Positions 32,985-42,745 of a DNA stretch of 64,000 nt are shown in pieces. Each line of letters opens with the position of its first letter. Within the stretch, counting starts at the first letter, position 1. Source of the DNA: Rhodococcus koreensis (lineage in GTDB: Bacteria; Actinomycetota; Actinomycetes; Mycobacteriales; Mycobacteriaceae); assembly GCF_900105905.1 (NCBI RefSeq), contig NZ_FNSV01000005.1:8211501-8275500 (forward strand), written 5' to 3'. The notes beneath the pieces are model-generated. The model worked only from the letters and a program-made list of their open reading frames with translations, did no database searches and was not told the origin of the DNA. Made by a program: the position numbers and the translations under genes.

Positions 32985-33794
32985 ATGACCGTTCTCGACT
33001 CGATTCTCGACGGGGTGCGCGCCGACGTCGCCGCCCGCGAAGCCGTCCTTGACTTCGCCGCAGTCAAGGCTGCCGCCGCCGCCGCACCGCCGGCCCTCGA
33101 TGCCGCGGCCGCCCTGCTCGAGCCGGGCATCGGAGTCATCGCCGAGGTCAAGCGCGCCAGCCCCTCGAAGGGTGCGCTCGCCGACATCGCCGATCCCGCC
33201 GAACTGGCCGCCGCCTACCAGGCCGGTGGCGCCCGCGTGATCAGCGTGCTCACCGAGGAGCGCCGGTTCCAGGGGTCCCTCGCGGACCTCGACGCCGTCC
33301 GCCGCGCGGTGAGCATCCCGATCCTCCGCAAGGACTTCATCGTCGGGCCCTACCAGATCCACGAGGCCCGCGCGCACGGCGCCGACATGGTGCTGCTCAT
33401 CGTCGCCGCCCTCGAGCAGGACGCGCTCGCGTCGCTGATCGACCGGACGGAGTCGCTGGGCATGACGGCCCTCGTCGAGGTCCACACCGAGGAAGAAGCG
33501 AACCGGGCGATCGAGGCGGGCGCCAAGGTAATCGGTGTCAACGCGCGCAACCTCAAGACGCTCGAGGTCGACAAGAACACGTTCGGCGAGATCGCTCCCG
33601 GGCTGCCCACCGAGATCATCAAGATCGCGGAGTCCGGGGTGCGCGGCACGGCCGACCTGCTGGCGTACGCCGGTGCGGGAGCCGACGCGGTGCTGGTCGG
33701 CGAAGGCCTCGTCACCAGCGGTGATCCGCGCAAGGCGGTGGCCGATCTGGTCAACGCCGGCGCGCACCCGTCCTGCCCCAAGCCGTCGCGCTGA
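32985..33794 (+). CDS. trpC: Indole-3-glycerol phosphate synthase
   Basis: A 269-residue TIM-barrel enzyme closing the indole ring. Motifs are VIAEVKRASPSKG, VLTEERRFQGS, ILRKDFIVGPYQIHEARAHGAD-type sequence, LVEVHTEEE, VIGVNARNLKT, IAESGV and DAVLVGEGL. It begins at ATG 32985 with AAAGGA upstream. A possible -10 (TAGGCT, 32918-32923) in the 86-nt gap may give a separate transcript. An in-frame ATG pair at 32937/32940 could extend the protein but is less like homologues. Confidence 0.95.
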   Translation: MTVLDSILDGVRADVAAREAVLDFAAVKAAAAAAPPALDAAAALLEPGIGVIAEVKRASPSKGALADIADPAELAAAYQAGGARVISVLTEERRFQGSLADLDAVRRAVSIPILRKDFIVGPYQIHEARAHGADMVLLIVAALEQDALASLIDRTESLGMTALVEVHTEEEANRAIEAGAKVIGVNARNLKTLEVDKNTFGEIAPGLPTEIIKIAESGVRGTADLLAYAGAGADAVLVGEGLVTSGDPRKAVADLVNAGAHPSCPKPSR

Positions 33795-33856
33795 GGTAGC
33801 CCCGGCGGACCTGACCCGGACGGCGGCGGAACCCGGCCTCGAGGCAGACTGGACCT

Positions 33857-35176
33857 GTGACTTCACGTAATCAGGAAACCGTCTTCAAGGGTGGCAATCT
33901 GCCGCCTGCCAGCGCCGGAATCGCCGAGCGTACGACGCACGACCCCGATGCCGGAGGACACTTCGGCGTGTACGGCGGACGGCATGTGCCTGAGGCCCTG
34001 ATGGCGGTGATCGAGGAGGTCACCGCCGAGTACGAGAAGGCGCGCGGCGACGAGTCGTTCCTGAACGAACTCGACCGCCTCCAGCGCGACTACACCGGCC
34101 GTCCGTCCCCGATCTTCGAGGCGACGCGGATGAGCGAGTTCGCCGGTGGGGCGCGGCTGATCCTCAAGCGCGAAGACCTCAACCACACCGGCTCGCACAA
34201 GATCAACAACGTGCTCGGGCAGGTGCTGCTCGCCAAGCGCATGGGCAAGACCCGCATCATCGCAGAAACCGGTGCCGGCCAGCACGGCGTGGCCACCGCC
34301 ACCGCCTGCGCGCTCCTCGGTCTGGAATGCATCATCTACATGGGCGCCGTCGACACCGAGCGGCAGGCGCTGAACGTCGCCCGCATGCGGCTGCTCGGAT
34401 CGGCGGTCGTGTCCGTCGAGTCGGGGTCGAGGACCCTGAAGGACGCGATCAACGAGGCGCTGCGCGACTGGGTCACCAACGCCCACAACACCTACTACTG
34501 CTTCGGCACCGCCGCCGGACCGCACCCGTTCCCGACCATCGTCCGCGACTTCCAGCGCGTCGTCGGTCTCGAGACGCGGGTCCAGGTGCAGGCGCTGACC
34601 GGCCGGCTGCCCGACGCCGTGACGGCGTGCGTCGGCGGCGGGTCCAACGCCATCGGCATCTTCCACGCCTTTCTCGACGACCCGTCCGTGCGACTGGTCG
34701 GGTACGAGGCCGCCGGTGACGGCGTCGAGACCGGAAGGCACGCCGCCACGTTCGCGGGAGGCACCCCGGGCGCGTTCCAGGGCGCGTACTCGTACCTGCT
34801 GCAGGACGAGGATGGCCAGACCATCGAGTCGCACTCGATCTCCGCGGGCCTCGACTACCCCGGGGTCGGCCCGGAACACGCGCTCCTCAAGGACATCGGC
34901 CGCGCCACCTACGAGCCGGTCACCGACTCGGAGGCCATGGACGCGCTGCGTCTGCTGTCCGAGCGTGAGGGCATCATCCCGGCCATCGAGTCCGCCCACG
35001 CCGTCGCCGGTGCACTGCGACTGGGCCGCGAACTGGGGGAGGGCGCGATCATCGTCGTCAGCCTGTCCGGGCGCGGCGACAAGGACATGGACACGGCAGC
35101 CAAGTGGTTCGGACTGTTCGATCCGGACGACTCGACCGAGACCACCACGACTGACAAGGAAGGTTCGGCCAAGTGA
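33857..35176 (+). CDS. trpB: Tryptophan synthase beta chain
   Basis: A 439-residue PLP enzyme joining indole and serine. The PLP lysine is in KREDLNHTGSHKINNVLGQ; the phosphate-binding loop is CVGGGSNAIG; ETGAGQHGVATA and LSGRGDKDMDT are further signatures. The N-terminal ~20 residues (SRNQETVFKGGNLPPASAG) are a variable extension. The GTG has a CAGACT box 7 nt upstream and no ribosome site, so a leaderless start is possible. The stop overlaps trpA by 4 nt. Confidence 0.97.
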   Translation: MTSRNQETVFKGGNLPPASAGIAERTTHDPDAGGHFGVYGGRHVPEALMAVIEEVTAEYEKARGDESFLNELDRLQRDYTGRPSPIFEATRMSEFAGGARLILKREDLNHTGSHKINNVLGQVLLAKRMGKTRIIAETGAGQHGVATATACALLGLECIIYMGAVDTERQALNVARMRLLGSAVVSVESGSRTLKDAINEALRDWVTNAHNTYYCFGTAAGPHPFPTIVRDFQRVVGLETRVQVQALTGRLPDAVTACVGGGSNAIGIFHAFLDDPSVRLVGYEAAGDGVETGRHAATFAGGTPGAFQGAYSYLLQDEDGQTIESHSISAGLDYPGVGPEHALLKDIGRATYEPVTDSEAMDALRLLSEREGIIPAIESAHAVAGALRLGRELGEGAIIVVSLSGRGDKDMDTAAKWFGLFDPDDSTETTTTDKEGSAK

Positions 35177-35976
35177 GCGAACGACTCTCGCGCCTCGCCC
35201 CGACGTTCGCGCAGTGCCGCGAGGAGAAGCGTGCCGCGCTCGTCGGGTACCTCCCGGCCGGGTTCCCGACCGTGCAGGAATCCATCGACGTGTTCAAGGC
35301 GATGGTCGAATCCGGTTGCGACATCGTCGAGGTCGGCATCGCCTACTCCGACCCGGTGATGGACGGACCCACCATTCAGGCGGCGGCCGAGACGGCGCTG
35401 AAGAACGGCGTCCGGGTACGCGACGTGTTCACGGTGGTCGAGGCGATCGCCTCCGTCGGCGGCAAGGCCGTCGTGATGACGTACTGGAATCCGGTTCTGC
35501 AGTACGGCGTCGACAAGTTCGCCCGCGATCTGGCGAGCGCAGGCGGCCTCGGGCTGATCACCCCCAACCTCATCCCCGAGGAAGCCGGTGAGTGGATCGC
35601 GGCGTCGAAGGAACACGACCTCGACCGGATCTTCCTCGTCGCGCCGTCGTCGACCGAGGAGCGTCTCGCGATCACCCTCGACGCCAGCAGCGGGTTCGTC
35701 TACGCCGCGTCCACGATGGGTGTCACCGGCGCCCGTGACGCCGTGTCGTCGATGGCACCCGAACTGACGGCCCGCATCCGTGCCCACTCGGACATTCCGG
35801 TGGGTGTCGGACTGGGTGTCCGCTCCGGCGCGCAGGCCGCCGAGATCGCCGCCTACGCCGACGCGGTCATCGTCGGATCCGCGCTGGTCACCGCGGCGGA
35901 GAGCGGTCTGGACGCGGTGCGCTCGCTGACGGAGGAACTCGCCGAGGGCGTTCGCTCCGCTACCGTGGCGTCGTGA
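35173..35976 (+). CDS. trpA: Tryptophan synthase alpha chain
   Basis: A 267-residue TIM-barrel subunit releasing indole from indoleglycerol phosphate for TrpB. The catalytic glutamate region is CDIVEVGIAYSDPVMDGPTIQ; ALVGYLPAGFP near the start and YAASTMGVTGAR later are typical. It is coupled to trpB at its start and to lgt at its end (4-nt overlaps both sides). Confidence 0.97.
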   Translation: MSERLSRLAPTFAQCREEKRAALVGYLPAGFPTVQESIDVFKAMVESGCDIVEVGIAYSDPVMDGPTIQAAAETALKNGVRVRDVFTVVEAIASVGGKAVVMTYWNPVLQYGVDKFARDLASAGGLGLITPNLIPEEAGEWIAASKEHDLDRIFLVAPSSTEERLAITLDASSGFVYAASTMGVTGARDAVSSMAPELTARIRAHSDIPVGVGLGVRSGAQAAEIAAYADAVIVGSALVTAAESGLDAVRSLTEELAEGVRSATVAS

Positions 35977-37055
35977 CTTCCACCGTGGACGTACTGGCCT
36001 ACATTCCGAGTCCGCCCCAAGGTGTCTGGTATGTCGGACCGGTGGCCCTGCGCGCGTACGCGCTGTTCATCATCGTCGGGATCGTCGTCGCGATCGTGTG
36101 GGGCGACCGTCGCTGGGTCGCCCGCGGCGGCGAGAAGGGCACCGTCCTCGACATCGCCATCTGGGCGGTGCCGTTCGGCCTGATCGGCGGCCGCCTCTAC
36201 CACGTGATGACCGACTGGCCGACGTACTTCGGGGAGGGCGGCGACCCCGTCGACGCCCTGAAGGTGTGGCAGGGCGGCCTCGGCATCTGGGGCGCCGTGG
36301 CGCTCGGCGGTGTCGGTGCCTGGATCGGTTGCCGGCGCCGCGGCATCCCGCTGCCGGCGCTCGGCGATGCGGTCGCGCCCGCCATCCTGCTCGCGCAAGC
36401 GATCGGACGGCTCGGAAACTACTTCAACCAGGAACTCTACGGTCGCGAGACCGACGTTCCGTGGGGGCTCGAGATCTTCGAGCGCCGCAACGACGTCGGC
36501 CAGGTGTCTCCGCAGCTGATCGACGGGGTGTCCACCGTCGAGGTCGCGTTCGTGGTGCATCCGACGTTCCTGTACGAGGCACTGTGGAACGTGCTGATCG
36601 TGATCCTGCTCGTGTGGGTCGATCGCCGATTCCGCATCGGGCACGGCCGCCTCTTCGCCCTGTACGTAGCCGGGTACTGCGCCGGGCGCTTCTGGATCGA
36701 ATTGATGCGCAGCGACCACGCGAGCCTCATCGCCGGTGTCCGCGTGAACTCGTTCACCTCCGCCCTGGTGTTCGTCGCGGCCGTGGTGTACTTCTTCGCT
36801 GCCACGAAGGGGCGCGAGGATCCGGCCGACCTGCGGCCTGTCGACGGCGAACCGGTCGCGGACGGCACCGCACCGGCGGAGCCGGACGAGACCGCACCGG
36901 CGAAGGGGGAGAAGAAGGTCGAGGGCAGGGACGAGGACGGGAAGGCGTCCGCATCGGAGTCGGTATCGGACGACAAGGCCGCGAGCACTGCGAGTGCCGG
37001 CGGGGATGCGGGCACGAAGACCATCGACAGCAAGAAGGATGACGCGAATGACTGA
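35973..37055 (+). CDS. lgt: Prolipoprotein diacylglyceryl transferase
   Basis: A 360-residue membrane enzyme that attaches diacylglycerol to the lipobox cysteine of prolipoproteins. It has the Lgt signature GRLGNYFNQELYG, an N-terminal region IPSPPQGVWYVGPVALRAYAL, and about seven helices. The C-terminal ~75 residues are a charged, Lys/Asp/Ala-rich cytoplasmic tail (KGEKKVEGRDEDGK...), longer than in enteric Lgt but common in actinobacteria. It overlaps trpA and, by 8 nt, the next gene. A likely substrate (LAGC lipoprotein) is encoded at 54634. Confidence 0.96.
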   Translation: MTSTVDVLAYIPSPPQGVWYVGPVALRAYALFIIVGIVVAIVWGDRRWVARGGEKGTVLDIAIWAVPFGLIGGRLYHVMTDWPTYFGEGGDPVDALKVWQGGLGIWGAVALGGVGAWIGCRRRGIPLPALGDAVAPAILLAQAIGRLGNYFNQELYGRETDVPWGLEIFERRNDVGQVSPQLIDGVSTVEVAFVVHPTFLYEALWNVLIVILLVWVDRRFRIGHGRLFALYVAGYCAGRFWIELMRSDHASLIAGVRVNSFTSALVFVAAVVYFFAATKGREDPADLRPVDGEPVADGTAPAEPDETAPAKGEKKVEGRDEDGKASASESVSDDKAASTASAGGDAGTKTIDSKKDDAND

Positions 37056-37887
37056 ACCGGGGAAAGCATCCGACGATTCCGGCAAGGGTGCATCCGAGGA
37101 CGCACACAAGGTCGACCTGGGTAAGAGCAGCGACGGCACCGAGAACAGCAGCGACTCGAGCCTGCCGCCCGAATTCGGCTCGCCCTTCGACTACGACGCC
37201 ACCGCCGAGGCCTCGCTGTCCCAGCCGCCCGCCACGTCCGACGCGACGCCGTCACCGGGGTCGTCCGGAACGGGACCGGGCTGGGACACCTATTCGGGTG
37301 TCGGTAACGGCCCGGGCTGGGGGTCGACGCCCACCTACCCGTCGCCGGGCGGAACCGAGCCGACGGCCCCGTTCCCGAACGTGGGCGAGCCGACTTCGCC
37401 GACCGCGCCGTACACCGGGTACGAGAAGCCCCAGCAGCCGGACGGTCCGACCTACGGGGCGCCGGATCCGAATTACGGCGCGCAGTACGGGGCTGCTCCG
37501 CAATCGCCGCAGGACTACCAGCAGCCCGGGTACCAGCAGCCGGGGTACGGACAGCAGCAGGGTTACCCCCAGCAGGGGTACCCGCCGCCCGGGTACGCCC
37601 CCGGCTACAACGCGTACGCCGATCCGTCGGCGCCGTTCGGCAGGCACCCGCTGACGGGTGAGCCGTACTCCGACAAGTCCAAGTTGACCGCCGGGCTGCT
37701 GCAGATCTTCCTCGGCGCGTTCGGCGTCGGGCGGTTCTACCTGAACCAGCCCGGCATCGCCGTGGCGCAGATCGCCGTGACGTGGCTGACCTGTGGAATC
37801 GGCGGTATCTGGCCGCTGGTCGACGGCATCATGATGCTGACCGGGAGCGTGAAGGACCAGTACGGACGGCCCCTGCGGGACCAGTGA
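37048..37887 (+). CDS. TM2-domain membrane protein with Pro/Gly/Gln/Tyr-rich N-terminus
   Basis: A 279-residue protein. Residues ~1-100 are acidic and Ser-rich, ~130-200 are repetitive (QQPGY, QQGYP, PPGYAPGY units) and probably disordered. The C-terminal ~75 residues form a TM2 domain: KLTAGLLQIFLGAFGVGRFYLNQ, then two helices with CGIGGIWPLVDGIMML. The ATG overlaps the lgt stop by 8 nt. TM2 proteins are found in many actinobacterial membranes; their role is unclear. A hairpin follows the stop. Confidence 0.8.
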   Translation: MTEPGKASDDSGKGASEDAHKVDLGKSSDGTENSSDSSLPPEFGSPFDYDATAEASLSQPPATSDATPSPGSSGTGPGWDTYSGVGNGPGWGSTPTYPSPGGTEPTAPFPNVGEPTSPTAPYTGYEKPQQPDGPTYGAPDPNYGAQYGAAPQSPQDYQQPGYQQPGYGQQQGYPQQGYPPPGYAPGYNAYADPSAPFGRHPLTGEPYSDKSKLTAGLLQIFLGAFGVGRFYLNQPGIAVAQIAVTWLTCGIGGIWPLVDGIMMLTGSVKDQYGRPLRDQ

Positions 37888-37904
37888 CGATCCCCGGACA
37901 CCGT

Positions 37905-37936
37905 GTGGCCCGTGTTGCTGATGCGACACGGGCCAC
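37905..37936 (+). terminator. Hairpin after the trp-lgt-TM2 operon
   Basis: GTGGCCCGTGT and its exact complement, 11-bp arms with a 10-nt loop, 18 nt after the stop. No U-tract. Confidence 0.6.
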
Positions 37937-37985
37937 CGCCCGTTCCGGGCCCGATTCGGCATATCTTGCCGGGTATCGGTCCTGG

Positions 37986-38161
37986 TAAGCTGAGCGCGCC
38001 GGATGTATGTCCGGTAACAACCTTCACGGGCCGATGCTGTCCCGGTAGACCCCCGAAAAGCAGTTAGCGCCCGTCGTGGCGACCCCGCTAGCGGAGGCCG
38101 CCGACAGCACGTGCGGAGCGCACACACTGGTGGTCTTCCCGGCCGATGTGGAGGTATATCG
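37986..38161 (+). promoter_or_regulatory. Probable gltB promoter and long 5' leader
   Basis: TGGTAAGCT contains an extended -10 (TAAGCT, 37986-37991). Transcription from ~37998 would give a leader of ~164 nt before the gltB GTG. The leader holds CCGG-N8-CCGG and the palindrome CCGCTAGCGG. I do not recognise a known riboswitch class in it. No other gene is seen in the 274-nt gap. Confidence 0.35.
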
Positions 38162-41100
38162 GTGCTGTTCTCGCAGTTGCCCGGTCCCCAGGGCTTGTAC
38201 GACCCGGACCAGGAAGTCGATTCCTGCGGTGTCGCCATGGTCGCGGACGTGCACGGCCGCCGCTCCCACTCCATCGTCTCCGACGGCCTCCTCGCTCTCG
38301 AGAATCTCGAGCACCGCGGCGCGGCGGGATCCGAACCGAACAGCGGCGACGGCGCCGGCATCCTGCTCCAGCTCCCCACCGAATTCTTCGGGGCTCTCGC
38401 CTCGTTCGACCTCCCCGCGCCCCTGGACGACGGCAGCAGCACGTACGCGGCGGGCATCTGCTTCCTCCCGCGGGACCCGCAGGCGCGGGCGGCCGCGCAA
38501 CGACGCGTGTCCGACCTCGCGGACGAGGAGGGCCTCCAGATCCTCGGCTGGCGTCCGGTGCCCGTCGATCCGGACGGCGCGGATGTCGGCTCGACGGCCC
38601 GCGCCTGTGCTCCGCACATGAGCCAGTTGTTCGTCGCCGGACCCGCCGTCGGCGGGATCCGGCCCGGCGGGCTCGACCTCGACCGTCTGGTCTACCCGCT
38701 GCGCAAGCGGGCCGAGCAGGTCACCCCCGACATCGAGTCGGAGGGCAGCGGCGTGTACTTCCCGTCGCTGTCGAGCCGGACGATCGTCTACAAGGGAATG
38801 CTGACCACGTCCCAGTTGGCGCGGTACTTCCCGGACCTGCGCGACCCGCGGATGGCGAGCGCGATCGCGATCGTGCACAGCCGGTTCTCTACCAACACGT
38901 TCCCGTCCTGGCCGCTCGCGCACCCGTTCCGGTTCGTCGCGCACAACGGGGAGATCAACACGGTCCGCGGCAACCGGAACCGCATGCGCGCCCGCGAGGC
39001 GTTGCTGTCGAGTGCGGTGATCCCGGGCGACCTGCGCAGGCTGTATCCGATCTGCACCCCCGACGCGTCGGATTCGGCGTCGTTCGACGAGGTGCTCGAA
39101 CTGCTGCACCTCGCCGGCCGCAGCGTGGCGCACGCGGTGATGATGATGGTGCCGGAGGCGTGGGAGAACGACACGTCGATGTGCCCGGACCGGCGGGCGT
39201 TCTACCAGTTCCACGCGTCGCTGATGGAGGCGTGGGACGGACCCGCGTGTGTGACGTTCACCGACGGGACCGTGGTCGGCGCCGTGCTGGACCGCAACGG
39301 CCTGCGCCCGGGACGCTGGTGGCAGACCGTCGACGGGCGGGTGGTCCTCGCGAGCGAGAGCGGTGTCCTCGACGTCCCGCAGTCGGAGGTCGTGGCCAAG
39401 GGCCGCCTCGAGCCGGGGCAGATGTTCCTGGTCGACACGTCCGAGGGCCGCATCGTGCCCGACGAGGAGATCAAGATGCGGCTCGCGGCGGAGTGGCCGT
39501 ACGCCGAGTGGCTGTACGCCGGTCTGCTCGAACTGAAGACGCTGCCGGATCGCCCGCACGCGCAGCACAACCACGAGTCGGTGGTGCGGCGGCAGGTGGC
39601 GTTCGGGTACACCGAGGAGGATCTGCGCATCCTGCTCGCCCCGATGGCCACGTCCGGCGGCGAGCCACTCGGTTCGATGGGGACGGACACGCCGATCGCC
39701 GTCATGTCGCAGCGTTCGCGGCTGCTCTACGACTACTTCGTCGAGCTGTTCGCGCAGGTGACGAATCCGCCGCTCGACGCGATCCGCGAAGAGATCGTGA
39801 CGTCGCTGTCGCGGGTCATGGGCCCGGAACAGAACCTGCTCGAGCCGACCGCGGCGTCGTGCAGGCAGATCGTGCTGCCGTGGCCGGTGCTCGACAACGA
39901 AGAGCTGAACAAGATCATCCACGTCAACGCGGACGGCAACCATCCGGGTCTCGCCGCGGCGGTGCTGCGCGCGCTGTACGACGTGGAGCGCGGCGGTGCG
40001 GGGATGGCCGAGGCGATCGAGGAATTGCGGGCGCAGGCGAGCGCCGCGATCGCGGACGGCTACCGGACGCTGGTGATCTCGGACCGCGACTCCGACCACA
40101 CCCGCGCGCCGATCCCGTCGCTGCTCGCGGTCGCCGCGGTGCACCATCACCTGGTGCGGACGAAGGAACGCACCAAGGTGGCGCTGGTCGTCGAATCCGG
40201 TGACGCCCGCGAGGTCCACCACCTGGCGCTGCTCATCGGGTACGGCGCCGCGGCCGTCAACCCGTACCTCGCGATGGAGTCGATCGAGGACCTGGTGTCC
40301 GAGGGCGAACTCACCGGCGTCGAGCACACGATCGCCGTGCGGAACTACCTCACCGCGCTCGGCAAGGGTGTGCTCAAGGTGATGTCGAAGATGGGCATCT
40401 CCACCGTCGGTTCGTACACCGCGGCGCAGGTGTTCGAGGCGATCGGCCTGGACCGCGACCTCGTCCAGGAGTACTTCACAGGCACCGTCAGCAAGCTGGG
40501 CGGCGCCGGTCTCGACGAGATCGCCCGCGAGGTCACCGTCCGCCACCGGCAGGCGTACCCGGACAACCCGGCCGAGTTCGCCCACCGGCGGCTCGAGGAC
40601 GGCGGCGAGTACCAGTTCCGCCGCGACGGCGAACTGCACCTGTTCACCCCGGAGACGGTCTTCCTGCTGCAGCACGCCACCCGCACCGGTCGGCACGAGG
40701 TGTTCGCGAAGTACAGCGAGGAGGTGAACAGGCTGGCCGAGGCCGGTGGCGCACTGCGCGGCCTGTTCACGTTCCGCGAGGGCGTGCGCCCGCCCGTGCC
40801 GCTGGACGAGGTGGAACCGGTCGAGCGGATCGTCACCCGGTTCAACACCGGCGCGATGAGCTACGGCTCCATCTCCGCCGAGGCCCACGAGACGATGGCC
40901 GTCGCGATGAACAATCTCGGCGGACGCTCCAATACGGGCGAGGGCGGCGAGAACGTCGACCGTCTGTACGATCCGTCGCGCCGCAGCGCCGTCAAGCAGG
41001 TGGCGAGCGGGCGGTTCGGCGTCACCAGCGACTACCTGATCAACGCCAGCGACATCCAGATCAAGATGGCGCAGGGCGCCAAGCCCGGTGAGGGCGGCCA

Positions 41101-42745
41101 GCTGCCGGCGTACAAGGTGTATCCGTGGGTCGCGGAGACCCGGCACTCGACGCCGGGGGTCGGGCTGATCTCCCCGCCGCCGCACCACGACATCTACTCG
41201 ATCGAGGATCTCGCGCAGCTGATCCACGACCTGAAGAACGCCAACGATCGGGCCCGGGTCCACGTGAAGCTGGTCAGTTCGGTGGGGGTGGGAACCGTCG
41301 CCGCCGGGGTCAGCAAGGCGCACGCGGACGTGGTCCTCATCTCCGGCAACGACGGCGGTACCGGCGCCACCCCGCTGACGTCGATGAAGCATGCCGGGGC
41401 GCCGTGGGAGATCGGGCTGGCCGACGCCCAGCAGACACTCGTGCTCAACGGTCTCCGCGACCGCATCACCGTCCAGTGCGACGGCGGGATGCGGACCGGA
41501 CGGGACGTCGTGGTCGCGGCGCTGCTGGGTGCGGAGGAGTTCGGGTTCTCGACGGCCCCGCTGATCGTGGCGGGCTGCATCATGATGCGGGTGTGCCACC
41601 TCGACACCTGCCCGGTCGGTGTCGCCACCCAGAACCCGGAGCTGCGGAAGCGGTACACCGGCAAACCGGAATTCGTGGAGGAGTTCTTCCGGTTCGTCGC
41701 CGAGGACGCGCGCCGGTACCTGGCGAACCTCGGGTTCCGCAGCATCGACGAGGCCGTCGGTCACGCCGACGTCCTCGAGACCGCGCAGGGGATCGCCCAC
41801 TGGAAGAACCGCGGACTCGACCTCACCCCGATCTTCGCCGTGCCCACCGGGCCGGACGGGGAGCCGCTGCCGCAGCGACGCCGGGACCGCGACCAGGACC
41901 ACGGTCTGGACCGGGCACTGGACCGCACGCTCATCCAGCTGGCGGAGGGTGCCCTCGAGGACGCCCACGCCGTGGAGATCGAGATGCCGGTGCGCAACGT
42001 CAACCGGACCGTCGGCACGCTGCTCGGCGCGGAGGTCACCCGCCGCTACGGCGCCGCCGGGCTGCCGGACGACACGATCCGGCTCACGTTCACCGGCTCG
42101 GCGGGGCAGTCGCTCGGCGCGTTCCTGCCGCCGGGCATCACCATCGACCTGACAGGGGACGCCAACGACTACGTCGGCAAGGGATTGTCGGGTGGGCGGA
42201 TCGTGGTCCGTCCCGCCGACGACGTCCTGTTCGTCCCGGAGACGCAGGTGATCGCGGGCAACACCCTGCTCTACGGCGCCACCTCCGGGGAGGTCTATCT
42301 CCGCGGACGCGTCGGCGAACGCTTCTCGGTGCGCAATTCCGGTGCGTCCGCCGTCGTGGAGGGTGTCGGCGACCACGCCTGCGAGTACATGACGGGTGGG
42401 CGGGTCGTGATCCTCGGACCGACCGGACGGAACATGGCGGCCGGCATGTCCGGCGGCATCGCGTACGTCCTCGACCTGGACCCGGAGGACGTGAACCAGG
42501 CGATGGTGAAGCTGATGCAACCCGACCCGGACGATCTGGACTGGTTGCGCGGCGCCGTCACCCGGCACCACCGGTGGACCGGTTCCGCGGTCGCGGCGTC
42601 GGTGCTCGCCGACTGGCCCCGGCGGTCCGCGCTGTTCACGAAGGTGATGCCGGTGGACTACCAGCGGGTGCTGGACGCGACCCGGATGGCGAAGGCGGAG
42701 GGACTCGACGTCGACACCGCGATCATGGAGGCGGCACGTGGCTGA
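38162..42745 (+). CDS. gltB: Glutamate synthase large subunit
   Basis: A 1,527-residue ammonia-assimilation enzyme making two glutamates from glutamine and 2-oxoglutarate. The class II amidotransferase nucleophile is Cys22 (VDSCGVAMVAD), exposed after removal of a short propeptide. The centre has the FMN-binding synthase domain (GRSNTGEGGE; DIQIKMAQGAKPGEGGQLP) and the [3Fe-4S] cysteines CHLDTCPVG preceded by Cys at CIMMRVC. The C-terminal GXGXG beta-helix domain is GLSGGRIVVRP...NTLLYGATSGEVYLRG. The GTG follows GGAGG. It overlaps gltD by 8 nt. Confidence 0.97.
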   Translation: MLFSQLPGPQGLYDPDQEVDSCGVAMVADVHGRRSHSIVSDGLLALENLEHRGAAGSEPNSGDGAGILLQLPTEFFGALASFDLPAPLDDGSSTYAAGICFLPRDPQARAAAQRRVSDLADEEGLQILGWRPVPVDPDGADVGSTARACAPHMSQLFVAGPAVGGIRPGGLDLDRLVYPLRKRAEQVTPDIESEGSGVYFPSLSSRTIVYKGMLTTSQLARYFPDLRDPRMASAIAIVHSRFSTNTFPSWPLAHPFRFVAHNGEINTVRGNRNRMRAREALLSSAVIPGDLRRLYPICTPDASDSASFDEVLELLHLAGRSVAHAVMMMVPEAWENDTSMCPDRRAFYQFHASLMEAWDGPACVTFTDGTVVGAVLDRNGLRPGRWWQTVDGRVVLASESGVLDVPQSEVVAKGRLEPGQMFLVDTSEGRIVPDEEIKMRLAAEWPYAEWLYAGLLELKTLPDRPHAQHNHESVVRRQVAFGYTEEDLRILLAPMATSGGEPLGSMGTDTPIAVMSQRSRLLYDYFVELFAQVTNPPLDAIREEIVTSLSRVMGPEQNLLEPTAASCRQIVLPWPVLDNEELNKIIHVNADGNHPGLAAAVLRALYDVERGGAGMAEAIEELRAQASAAIADGYRTLVISDRDSDHTRAPIPSLLAVAAVHHHLVRTKERTKVALVVESGDAREVHHLALLIGYGAAAVNPYLAMESIEDLVSEGELTGVEHTIAVRNYLTALGKGVLKVMSKMGISTVGSYTAAQVFEAIGLDRDLVQEYFTGTVSKLGGAGLDEIAREVTVRHRQAYPDNPAEFAHRRLEDGGEYQFRRDGELHLFTPETVFLLQHATRTGRHEVFAKYSEEVNRLAEAGGALRGLFTFREGVRPPVPLDEVEPVERIVTRFNTGAMSYGSISAEAHETMAVAMNNLGGRSNTGEGGENVDRLYDPSRRSAVKQVASGRFGVTSDYLINASDIQIKMAQGAKPGEGGQLPAYKVYPWVAETRHSTPGVGLISPPPHHDIYSIEDLAQLIHDLKNANDRARVHVKLVSSVGVGTVAAGVSKAHADVVLISGNDGGTGATPLTSMKHAGAPWEIGLADAQQTLVLNGLRDRITVQCDGGMRTGRDVVVAALLGAEEFGFSTAPLIVAGCIMMRVCHLDTCPVGVATQNPELRKRYTGKPEFVEEFFRFVAEDARRYLANLGFRSIDEAVGHADVLETAQGIAHWKNRGLDLTPIFAVPTGPDGEPLPQRRRDRDQDHGLDRALDRTLIQLAEGALEDAHAVEIEMPVRNVNRTVGTLLGAEVTRRYGAAGLPDDTIRLTFTGSAGQSLGAFLPPGITIDLTGDANDYVGKGLSGGRIVVRPADDVLFVPETQVIAGNTLLYGATSGEVYLRGRVGERFSVRNSGASAVVEGVGDHACEYMTGGRVVILGPTGRNMAAGMSGGIAYVLDLDPEDVNQAMVKLMQPDPDDLDWLRGAVTRHHRWTGSAVAASVLADWPRRSALFTKVMPVDYQRVLDATRMAKAEGLDVDTAIMEAARG

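Noticed and set aside
37486..37620. Tandem DNA repeat or CRISPR-like array in the TM2 gene
   Set aside because: The periodicity comes from degenerate Gln/Pro/Gly/Tyr codons inside a coding region; unit length is irregular and there are no spacers.
37888..38161. Known riboswitch upstream of gltB
   Set aside because: I could not fit any known class by eye; kept only as an uncharacterised leader.
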